A stretch of DNA of 64,000 bases from Platerodrilus igneus (GCA_036346225.1 JARFIW010000139.1:1302001-1366000), one strand, 5' to 3'; positions 32,089-44,135 are shown, counted from the first letter of the stretch. Notes: generated by a model not told the origin, from the letters alone. Numbers and translations are program-made.

Positions 32089-32475
32089 TCATTTTATCAA
32101 CCCTATTTTCAACTTCCCCATTTTTACGGTAAGACTGTTTTTAAATTCTGTAAATTCGCTCGTCGATTTTTCTATTTTATTCCCTAATTCCTGATTTAAT
32201 TGGTCAAATTTCCGATTCGAGTCCTCTCTCGCTCTATTCGATTCATCGCTTAGCTGTTCTAATTTTCTATTGGATTCCTCCCTCGCTCTATTCGATTCTT
32301 CGTTCATCCTCTCTAGCATTCTCATTATCATCTCGTTTCCTTGATCCCCTGATTCCGTCCTCGACTGATCTCTACTGCTTCCAGCTTCTTCCATTTTCGA
32401 AATTTTCTCACACAATGCACTATCGTCACTTTCAATTTCCACTCCTTGACTCCTTAACCACTCTTTTCTCTGCAT
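32089..32475 (-). pseudogene. Gypsy Gag N-terminal coiled-coil part
   Basis: 128 residues beginning MQRKEWLRSQGVEIESDD, then a repetitive charged helix with the motif EESNRARE / DESNRARE / EDSNRKFDQL recurring every 14-16 residues, predicted to form a coiled coil for Gag multimerisation. The frame leaves the capsid frame around 32060-32130; the other frames there (DKMSVILQ, then GLRQEMGHLRSEVR) show that one or two indels split a single original Gag protein. Confidence 0.75.
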
Positions 32476-32591
32476 ACGTTCAAATCACTCACACACACTC
32501 TAAAAATACTCTTAAATTTATACACAAACAGAAACTCTCTTTCTCAGATCGCCAGTTTCCTGGAATAAAATAACAAAAATTTTATTTGGAA

Positions 32592-32617
32592 CTCGAGCCT
32601 CACTTTTGGGTCGCCAA
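32592..32617 (-). promoter_or_regulatory. Primer-binding site of the Gypsy element (tRNA-Lys-like, diverged)
   Basis: The minus strand reads ttggcgacccaaaagtgagg followed by ctcgag directly after the LTR end (…cacagca). It resembles tggcgcccaacgtggggc plus tcgaa, the complement of insect tRNA-Lys. A second PBS-like copy lies inside the LTR at 32671-32696. Confidence 0.6.
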
Positions 32618-32620
32618 GAA

Positions 32621-34767
32621 TGCTGTGAATCTTCTCATATCTGCAGGTACTGGCCCTATTTAAAAAAACATTCGAGCCCCACAGTTTGGGCGTCAAGAAT
32701 GCTGTGATACCTTTAAAATCCGTGAACTACGCTTTTCGCCTCGGCTGCTCACCTAATGTTATAAACCTCCTCATTCATAAAAAAAAAACAACACATTCCT
32801 ACCAAAAACATCAACGTTAACTCTATTTACATCAATATTCAGAATACATTAAAATTTCAAAATTAAAACTCAGCATAAATTTCAGTTTTAAAAAGAATTT
32901 CAAGATTAATTTTATTATCATTTTAATGTGCATCCAAAATTAAAGTCCTTGTTGGATGCCTAGTAATTAATATAACAATATTAGCAGACCGGAGTCTGAG
33001 TATAAAGGGAGCATCTACCACCCTTTACGTTAATTAACCAGGTTCGTCTAATTGAGCTCAAAGACATACCCAAATTTTCATCATATTACCGAACATCAAA
33101 CTAAATACCCTTTCTACTTCAACAAGCAAATTTCATCTTAAAATTAAACTTTTATGGTTAGTACAATTTCACTAATGTCCATTTAAAGTAAATCAATTAT
33201 AAAGTCATTCAATACACACAAAATGTCAAACAAAATAGTATAGTTTACCTGAAGGTTACTGTCCTCGTAGCTTCAAAGTATCGTTTCTTTAGTTAATCAC
33301 ACCATTCAACAGGATTATATTTACGGCTTCTGATTCTCTACGCTTTTAAAATTTTCTCCATCACCATTTATTTAAAGTTGTTTCTGGGCTTTTCCGGAAC
33401 TCATCTGTGTTTATCTGACCCTTGTTTCATGGATCCAGACACGTATTTGAACCATTTAATTATTAACACCCCCGAAAAATAGCAAAGAAATTCATGCGTC
33501 TGTCACCAATATACGCCAAAACTGCCTACTTTTGTGTATACATTTGTCGTTGTAAATTTTGCTAATTGGTACAGTGAAACTAAATTTTATTACCTTGTAT
33601 CTAAGTGCACTGAAGTACATTCATGTTAGCACGTAAATAACAAACTATTTTGAATCACAAAATATACAAGCAAACTTTACATTATTTAATCAAACTAAAA
33701 TGCACTGTTTAACATCTTCAATCAAGTCGCGTATGTACGAGCTTTTAACGCATCGAATCGTCAAAAGTCTAAGAGTCTAAGAGGCCGAAATTCATATTAC
33801 CACCGGTATATATAGCAAAAAGCCTGTCTGTCGGTCGAGTCTCTAAAACGGCCAGTTTCTAGAATTTCTCATGCTCTGTTCCCAGTCCGTCGCTCACGCG
33901 TCGATTTTTACGAATTTTCACTCGCCCCATTTAAAAATCAGAAAATTTCCACACGGCACGCAAGCATGTCCGAGAAAAACTAATTAATTTTGTACAGAAA
34001 TCGTTGTTCTACCTCTGATATTTGCATCCTATTTTTAACCAATTGTGACCCCCGTGACGTTGCTTAAATCCCGCCTTTTACTATATGTGTCTTTGCTTGA
34101 CGCATTTTCTCTTTCCTTTTCTAACCTGTTCGTATTGGTGCAACTTGATATTCTTTATTATCGATTATTTTAGTCCACATGGAGTGTGAAATACCCAGCT
34201 TTAGCAATTCTCGTAACTATTATGCGACGTTTTCCCCAAGATTCTTTGAAACATTAATTATCTGCAAAATTTACGCCGAATGTGATATTTAAACTACGCA
34301 GGTGTTCAAAATAATATTAATTCTCAGAGCTTTATTCCATGGTATTTTAATCTTGGGTTTTTACAAGTTTCTATAGGTATTATATGTTATTAACGGTTTA
34401 ATTAACTCCAATTAAAATTGATTTCTATCCTTTTCATTTTTAGCGAATACAACTTAAATATTAATTATTATATGTACACTTTGTTTTACTACCGGTTACT
34501 TAAAATAGGGTTAATTAATATAAACTTTGCACGTAATTTCTCTTTGTTTAGGAATAATTACATTACACGCAGAGCTTTTCAATACTGCTTCTTTTGATAT
34601 AAAGCGTCTTATAAATAATTTAAATTTCTTATTTTTACTGAAACAACCGAGTTTATTTATGCTTCATGGTTTTAATAACGCGTATTATTTAATGAAATTC
34701 CTTATACACGGTGATTAAAATTATTTGATGTGATTATTTAATTTTCTACCCTGGTCTAAATATGAGT

Positions 34768-34768
<1 letters not shown>
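32621..34768 (-). repeat. 5' LTR of the Gypsy element
   Basis: Direct repeat of the 3' LTR with offset 5265-5272. The transcription direction is minus. A TATA box (minus tatatata, about 33808-33816) lies about 950 bp into the LTR. Confidence 0.85.
33808..33816 (-). promoter_or_regulatory. TATA-like box in the 5' LTR
   Basis: ctatatata on the minus strand, in identical context in both LTRs (gcttttt upstream, ccggtggt downstream). It would place the LTR transcription start near 33780. Confidence 0.5.
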
Positions 34769-34771
<3 letters not shown>

Positions 34772-34814
<43 letters not shown>

Positions 34815-35200
34815 CTTTTACAACTTCAACAAGCAACAAAATCTAAAATTTTATATACAAAATCGATTAATTTAAATATCAATTTTAATATTCTCAATTT
34901 GTGAGTTATATTTTTTTTATGTAAAATTCAGCCTAGTTAACACTATTTTAGAAAAGCCTGTGATCAAGGATAAAATAAAGATCCGAAAGTATAGGCATTT
35001 AAAAAAGGGTTTACTTTTAAACCTTTCCAGCTGACCTTAAACCCGTAACCAAATTCAACAACGAATGCTGCTGGTGAGTTTACTAAAAGGCAATACCAAC
35101 AGTTGTGGTGATGCCTCTGAAGTTGTTTCACAATGAATATTTTAATATATTGATTATTTTTAGGTTGGAATCCGACTGTAAGACATTATGAGAATAATAA
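34772..35200 (+). repeat. (TA)n followed by the (AT)n-led dispersed repeat, copy 3
   Basis: The (TA)n tract at 34772-34810 is the right half of the Gypsy target. The following sequence shares 'gcctgtgatcaaggataaaa', 'cgaaagtataggcatttaaa' and 'accaaattcaacaacgaatg' with the repeats at 16033-16305 and 19790-19960. The Gypsy element therefore inserted into the microsatellite of an older repeat. Confidence 0.6.
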
Positions 35201-37849
35201 CTGCGCTTAATACGTTTAATTATTTCCAATGAATTCGGAGAAGTTATGATTAATACAAATTTCTATCATCCTCGCCCTACTTTTCAAAATACAAACGCTC
35301 TGTTAATACGTCACTGGAACAACCGTTATAAACAAACAGCAGTTGCAAGTATTGATTGGAATTTTGCTATAGCGACTTAAATAGATATAGTTTATGTTAT
35401 CAAGCGCAAAGCTTAATATAACATTCCCATGCAATACATCGTGGGAGTACAAAGAGAACGGCCAGATCATACTTAGCACTCACTTTAAGCAGTCAGTCTG
35501 TTACGGGTAAAAATAGCATTACGCACTAATTTTGAATTGCCCAGAATTTCAAAAGGTGCATCGGCTAACTTTTAGTGGTGCGCGAGTAAGTTTCTATGAC
35601 AAAATGATAAAAATCATAAAATGTAAAATGGCCGAAATATAAAACTTGTTTAAAAATACTACTTACCTTGAAAGGTTTTACTAACTGCCAAGATTAAATG
35701 GCGCTAAACCGCCACATTCTAGCAATATCGTCGATGTTTTAGCTAGCCGGAAGACCATGATTCCCGATAGCTCTCTTTGCTTCTGATTCCAAACTCGTCA
35801 CCTCAACTATCTCATTTTGTACCCTACTGAAAAACAAGACTACCTGACTTTCAACCCAATTACAGTAATTTTCGAAATAAGAACTTCTCCCACATATAAC
35901 TTCATAATTGTGAGTAACTGGATATTCTCTTACAATAATCATCTGACTTATCTTTTAACTAACTGTAAATTTTAGTGCATATCTGTAATTTATCCAACAT
36001 AGATAGATGAGTGAAACTTCACTTCACAACCGAGTTCTGATTCAAATCCATGCGCACATGCGTGTTTGAAAACTTCCAGGTCAATTCGTCCAACGAAGAT
36101 CAATACAATTCGCGACCTGTCTGAGCGCCATTGGCCTCTACCAACACCTGTTTATTACCCTTACACCATATTTTTGATATTGTCCGCATTAAAGGGTCAC
36201 TTTGCCGAAGGCTAACAGCCTCTATGTTCACGTCAGTTATCGGCGCATTATTTTGTTAAAATCCGCACTCGGTACCCACACAATATACGTCTAAAGCTTT
36301 TTTACGGTAAGGTCAATGTCTTGAGTTCCTGTGAAAACGATCATTAATTTTGGTGCATTATGAGTTTGTGGTTATTGAGTTTTCTAAACTCCATGTGAAT
36401 CGATTCAATTTTATTGTGAAAAATAATGCCCCTGATTTTTATTTACTGGTTGAGAAAAGGTACACCACGCAATTTTCTTTAATAATATAATGCAATAGTG
36501 CCCTTATAAACTTGCGAACTACTTTAGGTTCTATATAATTGTTCGTGTAGCCTTTTACTAGGACTCCTAATCTAGCTAAAACTGAAAATTGTTTTTCCTA
36601 TATACCAATGTATGTATACTTATTGCGCTAATGAACAAAGTCGATTCTTTAGGTTTGACCGGCGTAATTTCCTTGGTTGACCACCAGATCGATAACCTTT
36701 CAATAATATAATTTACGCTACAAAGTATCGGTACGAATCAATTTACGTAATGGATTTTTATTTCTTATAGTATGTCAATTTCGCACTCTGTTTGCAAGCG
36801 TAGGTTGAATAACCTTTATTCACTCTGTATCACTGGTAATAATTTTTAATACGTTTATTGCTCTACGAATAGTGATCGAAGAGAAATTGAAATTTAAAAG
36901 CAAATTTAAATGTATTAATTTATAAGATATTAGAAGCCGTGCTTAGCTTTAATCTCTGTTACGTGACAAAAATTTCGGCACTAGACATTTTTAATTAAGT
37001 TTTAATATGTGAGGATTTCGCGCCATAAATTTAAAAGACTTGTTGCGAGTATTTCCGTCACTTCAGAAGTGCGTTGCGCGAGATTCGCGCCGACGCGTGT
37101 GGGGGAAGAAGGATAGTGGGGAATTTCCGGGAGACGCGTTGGGACTTGGCTCCGAAACGCGAACAAGAGCAGTTGTGGGGTATCTTACCGTGTCTTTTTT
37201 CTGATATGTAGGTTTTCTGTGTTCCCAAATTATCGTACCTTTTACCTGTCTCCCCTCCCTTATATTTGTCTACATATAGGAAGAAGACAAGCGAATTTGG
37301 ATGCAACCTGGCTTAAGAGTTCCCACACCCGAGAAAGAGCCGCGAGCAGCCCATACCCGAGAAATATTAGCGAAGCCACGGGCGACCATCATGGAGTAAT
37401 CCTGAAGGAAGCTTATATGTTCACGTGAGTGCCTCCTTTGGGGGTTTTCTTTAAAATCTATTTCCTTTAAAGTTTGTGTAATTACGTGCCATAATTTGCA
37501 TATTGTGTGACGTCCTCGAAATTTGCGCATCAATTTTCACATTATGGAATATCGTTACCAACTGTCATTGTGGCGCATGTGCCGCGTTTACGGGGGTTTA
37601 ATATCTCAACTATATAAAAACTCTAGATAACTAATTAAACAAATAGAAAATTTTCTTTCAAATTTAACAAAACTAGAATTGAACCGTTCTCCTTTTAGTA
37701 GTACATAATTTGGTAATTTGCCAAATTGTAAAACATAAATGTGAACCTTTTAACATTAAAACAGCTGTTGTCTTTGATACTTTTATTGTAAAGATAAGAA
37801 CTCAAGTTTGATCAAATTTGCTACTCCTAAAATTGCATCCCTGATAGTT
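35201..37849. other. Intergenic DNA with one possible orphan exon
   Basis: Mostly AT-rich without recognised features. The segment 37060-37440 is clearly GC-richer. A stretch 37279-37424 is bounded by an acceptor-like 'ctacatatag' and a donor-like 'cac|gtgagt' and is open in one plus frame (RRQANLDATWLKSSHTRER…). No family is recognised, so an exon is only a possibility. The 67-residue minus frame at 35739-35942 has no recognisable motif. Confidence 0.3.
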
Positions 37850-38660
37850 ATCGCACTGCATATAGAAAATACCGCTCCTAGTTATGTCAACGGTTAACGA
37901 AATCGTTACATACATTCTTAGATAATTGTTTAGTAAATGTTAACGCATCTCTTTTTGCAAGTGGGGAATTGAAAGTTTTTAGAAAACTATCAATTATTTC
38001 TTACTTATAATTTCATCCAAATCTAACGGTTAGATAAACGATAACTGTCACATATTTGTTTTTGATTTATGTTTTTCTACATATAAAATGCGAAGCCAGA
38101 GGTTATACAAGAAAACTTCAAATCTCTCCAAAAAGTTTGTTCAAACTTTAAACCCACTTCAGACAAGAATTTAAATATGGCACGTGGAGCCGTAAGTATA
38201 ATGCCTTACCGCCCACAACTCTTATTGCTTACACTACCTTGCAATTAACATCATCTTATATTTGTCTAAGAAGACCGAAGTATACATGCAAATTTGGGGA
38301 GCATGTGTGGCAAATGTGCTTTACAGCTGCGACTTTCCCGCAACTATACTAACCGCGCTTTACCGCAGCTACCGGGAGGGTAAATTAGATTAGGTATTTG
38401 TGAACAGGCGAATTAGACGGAAAACAACAATTAAAATCATTGGTGTAAGGTTAATGAATTTTTTACACTAGTTAGATTGTTACAATTCCGATAAAAAATG
38501 TTCAAATTTAATTCGGATAGCTGAGCATTCGACTTTGTTGTTTTGGTAGCGATCGGAGAGTTAAAATTACGCATATTTATTTGTGCGTTTTAACTGTAAC
38601 AGAACGAGCTTTTTCTACCAGTTATTCGAGGCAAAGGTTGCTAATTTTGAATGACATTGT
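37850..38660 (-). repeat. Unclassified dispersed repeat, copy 2 (opposite orientation)
   Basis: The reverse complement aligns with 9525-10440 across most of its length, including ccgtctaattcgcctgttca, cgcggttagtatagttgcg, gtcgcagctgtaaagcacat and aaacataaatcaaaaacaaa. In its plus strand it carries a TATAAAA box (38082-38088) and a tiny ATG frame with a GTAAGT donor (38177-38191). Neither the box nor the ATG is preserved in the other two copies. Confidence 0.65.
38082..38245 (+). promoter_or_regulatory. Promoter-like segment with mini first exon
   Basis: TATAAAA at 38082, a leader of about 90 bp, then ATG GCA CGT GGA GCC followed by GTAAGT (donor at 38192). The layout (TATA, short leader, four to five codons, strong donor) is common in insect secreted or cuticle protein genes, but no second exon was found and the segment lies in a repeat. 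It may be fortuitous. Confidence 0.25.
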
Positions 38661-38884
38661 TGGAATATTTTGTAAGTTTCTTACTAGATTGGGGTGTTTG
38701 CAAAGATATCCGAAAAAGAAAAGTTATATATAATCTTTTAAGGTTACTAATAGTGAACCTAGTTATTCACTTAAGATTATTCATCCACGATGAAAATGAA
38801 AACTAAAGACAAAGCTTATAAAACTTGTACAATTGTTGATTTTTCAGTTGCAGTTTAAAAAGTAATTATTTAACTATTTAATAT

Positions 38885-40172
38885 ACGAGGCTTGTTCAAT
38901 TGAAACCCATCTTTGGTCAGGTTAGCCTTGGAAACAATTGTAATCACTCAACTGACGTTTAGCAACGTTAGTAGTGTTTGTAAACTTCCCACTGGTCAGT
39001 TTTTCTCGTATATATTTGACAGCGATTTTAAGTATTGTGACTTTGAAATGGCGTTTGTTGTTAACAATCCGATCAAATGTGATCAGCGTTCGGTCATTCA
39101 ATTTCTGTGTGCTGAAGGTTTGCAACCATTGGAAATTCATACACAAATTTAGGCAGTGTATGAAAACGCATGTTTTGCGTATCCAACTCTCAAGGAAGGA
39201 TGTCGAAAATTTAAGAATGAACGCGAAGGGACGAATGATAAGCCGCGAGCAGGTGCAATGTGTACTGCGTTAACAGACAGGAATATGGCATGTGTGGAAG
39301 ATCTGATTAGAGAAAAACGTAGATTTTCAATCAGAATAATTTCAGAAAATGTTGGTGTGAGTATCGGATCTGTTCATAGCATGGTATACAAACTAGGCTA
39401 CCGCAAAGTTTGTGAGCAATGGGTTCCTCGTCTTTTGTCAGAGAACCAAGAAAGCTTGCGAATGGGCTTATCTTTGCAACACTTCACGGAATACAGACAA
39501 AATGGTAACGATTTTCTCTTGTCAATAATTGCTGGCAACGAATCTTGGTGTCATTATTTTGAACCATCCAGTAAGCTATCATCGATGCGATGGAAACACA
39601 CAAATTCTCCGCCACCAAAAAAGTTTAAAGTTCAACCTTCTGCCGGTAAGGTCATGTTGACATTTTTTTTCGACCATAAAGGACTCTTGTTAATAAAATT
39701 TACAGAACCTCAGGTGCTTATCAATGCAAACCTGTATAATGAAACTTTGAACAAGATCCATCAAGGAATAAGACGAAAACGTCCAGGGAAGCTTTCACGT
39801 GGTGTCATTCTGCTTCACGACAATGCTCAACCTCAGGTTGCTAACGTAGTGAAAGAAAATCTACAACGAAAGAAATGGAGGATATTAGAGCATCCACCCT
39901 TTAGTTCCGATTTATCGCCTTGCGATTTTCACATCTTTGGGCCACTGAAAAATGCGTTAAAAGGTAACCGTTTTCAGTCGGACGAAGAAGTACAAAACGC
40001 CGTGAAAGAATTCTTCAAACAGCAGCCACAAGATTTCTTTAGGCAGGGTATACATAGGTTGACGAAACACCTTTGTTCGTCGGAGGCGGTGGTAGATAGA
40101 TGTTGCTGCTTTGAAACCCGGGCAGCAACTCGCTTCTCTTCCACAGGCACACAAAAGGTTATATTCAGATAG
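38885..40172 (+). mobile_element. Mariner-like element, 3' end lost
   Basis: The 5' TIR begins cgaggcttgttcaattgaaa after TA at 38883. The transposase gene follows. No matching 3' TIR was found; homology ends at about 40055 and GC-rich sequence leading to the hAT gene follows. Confidence 0.75.
39048..40172 (+). pseudogene. Mariner transposase, catalytic D changed to N, internal stop, replaced C-terminus
   Basis: From the ATG at 39048: FVVNNPIKCDQRSVIQFLCA and LEIHTQI (helix-turn-helix region). A TAG at 39150 interrupts it, then AVYENACFAYPTLKEG.., RFSIRIISENVGVSIGSVHS (second helix-turn-helix), WVPRLLSENQ (the WVPHxL motif). The DDD triad follows: first block AGNESWCHYFEP has N for the catalytic D; second LLHDNAQPQVA keeps D; third SSDLSPCDFHIFGPLKNAL keeps D, with D34D spacing. 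After QGIHRLTK near 40070 the usual C-terminal end is replaced by unrelated, Cys/Arg-rich residues to 40172. The stop looks like CAG to TAG. It is inactive. Confidence 0.85.
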
Positions 40173-40475
40173 TTAACCCCTTCTGTTGGCCAATGCCAAC
40201 ACCGCCGGCCGCCCGGCGCTCGCCCGTCGTACCGCTTCATCATGACACTTACTCTTCAGACACTCAGTACTCAGATTGTCGTTCTCCGCGTCGGTTTGTA
40301 TTCCATTCTTCTTATTCTTAAGGTGTTAAGGTTCGCATATTGTATTTAATTCTCGTTTGCTTAAAACAACTATTGAGTGTTGTGTGAGTTTAAACAGTAA
40401 ATACAGTATTACGTTACAGCAGTAGTCTACCAAAAATGTTTTGTTTAACTGTCTTAATTTTATTCTTACTGAAAC

Positions 40476-43044
40476 ATGAGTGACATGAGAAGGAAGCTTA
40501 GTGGATCGTCGTATCGTAAACTTGCAAGAGAAAAACGTGAAAAAAAAGACAAACCTCTTAAAACCCATTCAAAAGGTGGACAGCTTTTTCAAACCTATCG
40601 AAAGGACAAATGATAGCGGAAGTGGAAGTGGAAAACAAATGATAGCGGGTTGTTCGAATCAAGAGAAAGATTTTATATCTAGTAGCGGGTTTGACAATGT
40701 TGAAAACTATGCACAATTAGTAAGTGAGTTTGAAGTGGAGAATAATGATGGCAATGTCGCTTATAAATTAAATATTGAGGATGAACGAACTAATATTACT
40801 AATAAAAGTTCATATTTGGTAAACACAAAAAACTTTGTTAGCGATAAAATATCTGATGATCTATTTGAGTGGAAAATCAATGAAACAACAATTGACACAC
40901 TTTTATGTAGAGGTATCAATCAAAACAAAGACTGTGACTTCAAAAATTCTAGGAGAGTTTTAGGAGATAAAACAAGATCTTTAAAAAAGAATCTTTGACA
41001 GAAAACTGATGAACGGTGATTTAACATCAAGGGACTATCTAGTGTATTCAAAAAGTACAGGATCTGTACTTTGTGCTTCGTGCAGGTTATTTGGGGAATC
41101 AAAAGCACCTTCTAAATTAGCAACTGAAGGTGTATCAGATTGGAAAAATATTGGAACGATTTTATCGGCCCATGAAAATTCCCAACATCACATGAACTCT
41201 GAACTAGCTCTTTTGACCCGGAAAAAAGGCTTAGCAACTGTAGAAACCCACTATGAATCTTAATTTGACACACTGAAGAAAAATACTGGCGGAGCGTTTT
41301 AAAAAAAGAGTATTTGCAGTTGTCAGAAAATTAGCAAGCCACGGACGTCCTTTCCGAGGAGATGATGAAGTATTTGGGTCCAAGCATAACGGAGATTATA
41401 TGATGTCCTTAAAACTAGTATCTGAATTCGACCCATTTCTCGCGAAACACATTCAAACATTTGGTAACCCAGGTTCGAGAACAACTTCCTATCTTTCTTC
41501 AGTTATATGCGATGAAGTGGTTAAATTGCTAGCGTCTAAGGTAAAGGATATTATAATTAGTGAAGTGAAACGAGCTAAGTACTACTCCACAATAGTGGAA
41601 TCTTTACCCGATGTCAGTCACATATATCAGTTATCATTTGTCTTGAAATATGTTCAAGAAAGTGGTGATCCCATTGAACGGTTTCTTTTATTTTTGCCTA
41701 ATCCCGAACATAAATCAGAGAATTTAGTCAATGCTCTTATAAATGTTTTTAATTCAAACTCTATTAATTTAGCTGATTGTAGAGGGCAGTCGTATGATAA
41801 TGCGAGCAACATGTCAGGCGTGTATAATGGCTTGCAAGCTCGAATTAAGGATGAAAATCTAAAAGCACTTTTTGTTTCTTGTTCGGCACATTCTCTTCAT
41901 CTAGTAGGTGCATGCGCTGCAAGTTCCTGCCCGGAAGCATGTACATTCTTTAATTTAATTCAAAATGTGTATAACTTTCTTTGTTGCATCTACTAAGAGA
42001 TGGGAAAATCTTTTGAAATTCAGTCAACAGAGTTAACTTAAAGGTAAAACGTTCAAGAGTTTGAGTGATACGAGATGGAGCACTCGAGAAAAGGCTTGTA
42101 AAAGCTTGTGTGAAAATTTAGAAAGTGTAAGATTGGCTCTGGCTTATTATGAAAATGATACTAGAGAAAAGCCTCTAGTAAGATGTGAAGCTTCAGGGTT
42201 ATTGAAGTCTTTAAATAGACTCGAAACAATATTTATGATAGAACTTTGGGGTGATATATTGTACAGGTTAGAGAAAGTAAGCCAAACGCTCCAAAAAGTA
42301 GATACTTCACTTGAAAGAGTAGTAAGATTGTATGAATCGTTAATCACATTCGTTGATTCGCTTCGGAGATTATTTTTGGTGTACCAAGAAAGAGCTAAAA
42401 AAGGTTGTAATGTTGACTACGAGTCGTGCTGTAACAAACGTCAAAGAAAAATAAAACCCACGCTGATGAAAACAGAGATTCTGAAGTTATTCTTCAAGGG
42501 AGAGATAAGTTTAAGGTAGAAACCTTCTATGTAATCCTCGATCGAATAAAATTAGAATTACTCAGGAGGAAGAACGCCTATAACTCTAAGCAGACAAGTT
42601 TTCAGTTTTTGACGAATTGTCTACTGCGCCATTACAAACTGTCATTGAACGTGCTAAGAAACTTCAATCTTTATATGAAAATGATATAGAAAAATCGTTT
42701 GCTAATGAGTGTGCCCATGTTGCTGGTTTATTAAAAGCTCAGAATATTAGGAACTGCATATGATGAAGTACATTCGAGAACAACAACTTCAATCAACATT
42801 TCCAAACATTGACATAGCTCTTCGTATGTATTTATGCACAACTGTTTCTAACTGTTCTGTGGAACGATCGTTTTCTGCTTTAAAAAGACTAAAATCATGT
42901 GCTAGGTCGACTACGAAAGAAGGAAAACTGAATTCACTCTCAATTCTACATATTGAAACAGAACTTTTAAATAGCGAGAAAATGAACTTTGAAAACCTCA
43001 TTGAAGAATTTTCATTAATGAAAGCAAGACGAAAACCAATGTGA
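40476..43044 (+). pseudogene. hAT-family transposase, ZMYM1-like, many breaks
   Basis: ATG at 40476 gives MSDMRRKLSGSSYRKLAREK, the basic start typical of ZMYM1/TTF-type hAT proteins. Frame changes then lead through RGINQNKDCDFKN.. (to 40998), DYLVYSKSTGSVLCASCRLF (TTF-type zinc finger, C..C) and AHENSQHHMNS at 41009-41263. Further blocks are VVRKLASHGRPFRGDDEVF, then 41400-41996 with NLADCRGQSYDNASNMSGVY (catalytic region, C-R-G-Q-x-Y-D) and CSAHSLHLV. 42061-42519 starts SDTRWSTREKACKSL. The C-terminal dimerisation block at 42760-43044 is NCSVERSFSALKRLKSCARS followed by LSILHIETELL. At least five stops or frameshifts. No TIR pair was identified around it. Confidence 0.85.
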
Positions 43045-43640
43045 ATGCATTATCATTAATCAATTTAATCCAACTGTATACTAAAAACTACTAGTAGTAG
43101 TATCTATGCAATCGTAGTTGATCATTTTTTATTGGTATTTTCTTAGTTATCTCATTAAGATTAATACATTTATGCATTTAAGATTTTTTATTACGTTCCA
43201 AAAATAATGACTATTACATTAATCAATTAAGAACTGTTTCTTTTATTTAAATAAGTAAGAATTTAAGCTGTCAATTTTTGTCTTTGTTTATTCCTTTAAT
43301 TTTGTCCTACTCAATGGTCAATATCATAAAATAATACACATATGTATGTATATACAAGCAAAGTAGTATTAAACCGTCATGTATTTTTTCGTGACCTTAG
43401 CAGCGCCACTTATAAATTTGTTAAGACCAAAATATTTTAAGCAATATTTATTTCAGGAGGAATAAAATGTATACAAAGTATTGAAAAGGAATGAGTTGCG
43501 GATCTAAGAGTAGTGCCTAGGAGCAACAGACACCATAAATCCTGGCCTGTAAACGAGTGAATCACATCAGTCATGATTTTTAACTCTATAAAAAGATGAA
43601 AGATGCAAAATCTAAATGATTACAATTTATAATCAATTTA
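43045..43640. other. Unassigned AT-rich DNA
   Basis: No gene or repeat was recognised. Confidence 0.5.
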
Positions 43641-43643
43641 TTA

Positions 43644-44135
43644 CGTCATCATCATTAGGTCTTCAGTCCTGGAACGGTTAGACGCGTAACATCGTTGTGT
43701 CCTATTCTGAACTAACCTACACATTTCCCTGAAATATGCACAGTCTGCAGCTATCACTATCTGATCTAGGTCTACATCTACCTCCTCTTTCCTATTTCTA
43801 CCCGTAATACATCCCATACTATTCCCCAAAAATGCCTTAAAACGTATTCTGCCCTTATATTTCTCCTATTGGTTTTCCACAGATATCCTTGTTCCCATAC
43901 TATTTCTATAACTTATTTGTTATTAACTTTGACTGTCCATGCTATCATTCTCATACAGTACCGAAAGAACCGCTGCACTCTTTCGGAGAACTGTCTTAAT
44001 CTGGTTTCTCACTAACGATGCTACTACTTTGGTTGGACCTGTAGTTTAGCTCTTTAGCTCATTAGAGCACGCAAGCCATTTAACCTGTTCTAGTAATCTG
44101 GAACTTCGGCAAGATGCAAGTCCATTCGAAATGGA
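43644..44135 (-). mobile_element. RTE-like LINE reduced to its 5' and 3' ends
   Basis: The 3' part (43644-43955, beginning with the tcatcatcatt tail, encoding ..CRLVQNRTQRCYASNRSR near the end) matches 50841-51125. At about 43956 it jumps to sequence matching the LINE 5' region at 56580-56765 (ctctttcggagaac.. tctttagctcattagagc). Everything between, endonuclease and RT, is missing, giving a 0.5-kb deletion derivative. The 5' end stops at the same point (tgtccattcg..) as the copy at 56765. Confidence 0.75.

Larger units (their letters stand above)
27376..34768 (-). mobile_element. Gypsy-type LTR retrotransposon, internally deleted, nearly identical LTRs
   Basis: Two direct repeats of about 2.1 kb (27376-29496 and 32621-34768) differ at only about a dozen places where I compared them. 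They flank a 3.1-kb interior with gag and protease on the minus strand. A primer-binding-like site follows the 5' LTR at 32592-32617, and a purine run (aaataggggg plus aaaa on the minus strand) abuts the 3' LTR at 29497-29512. Most of pol (RT core, RNase H, integrase) is deleted. The element lies within a (TA)n tract. It is recent but non-autonomous. Confidence 0.88.
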
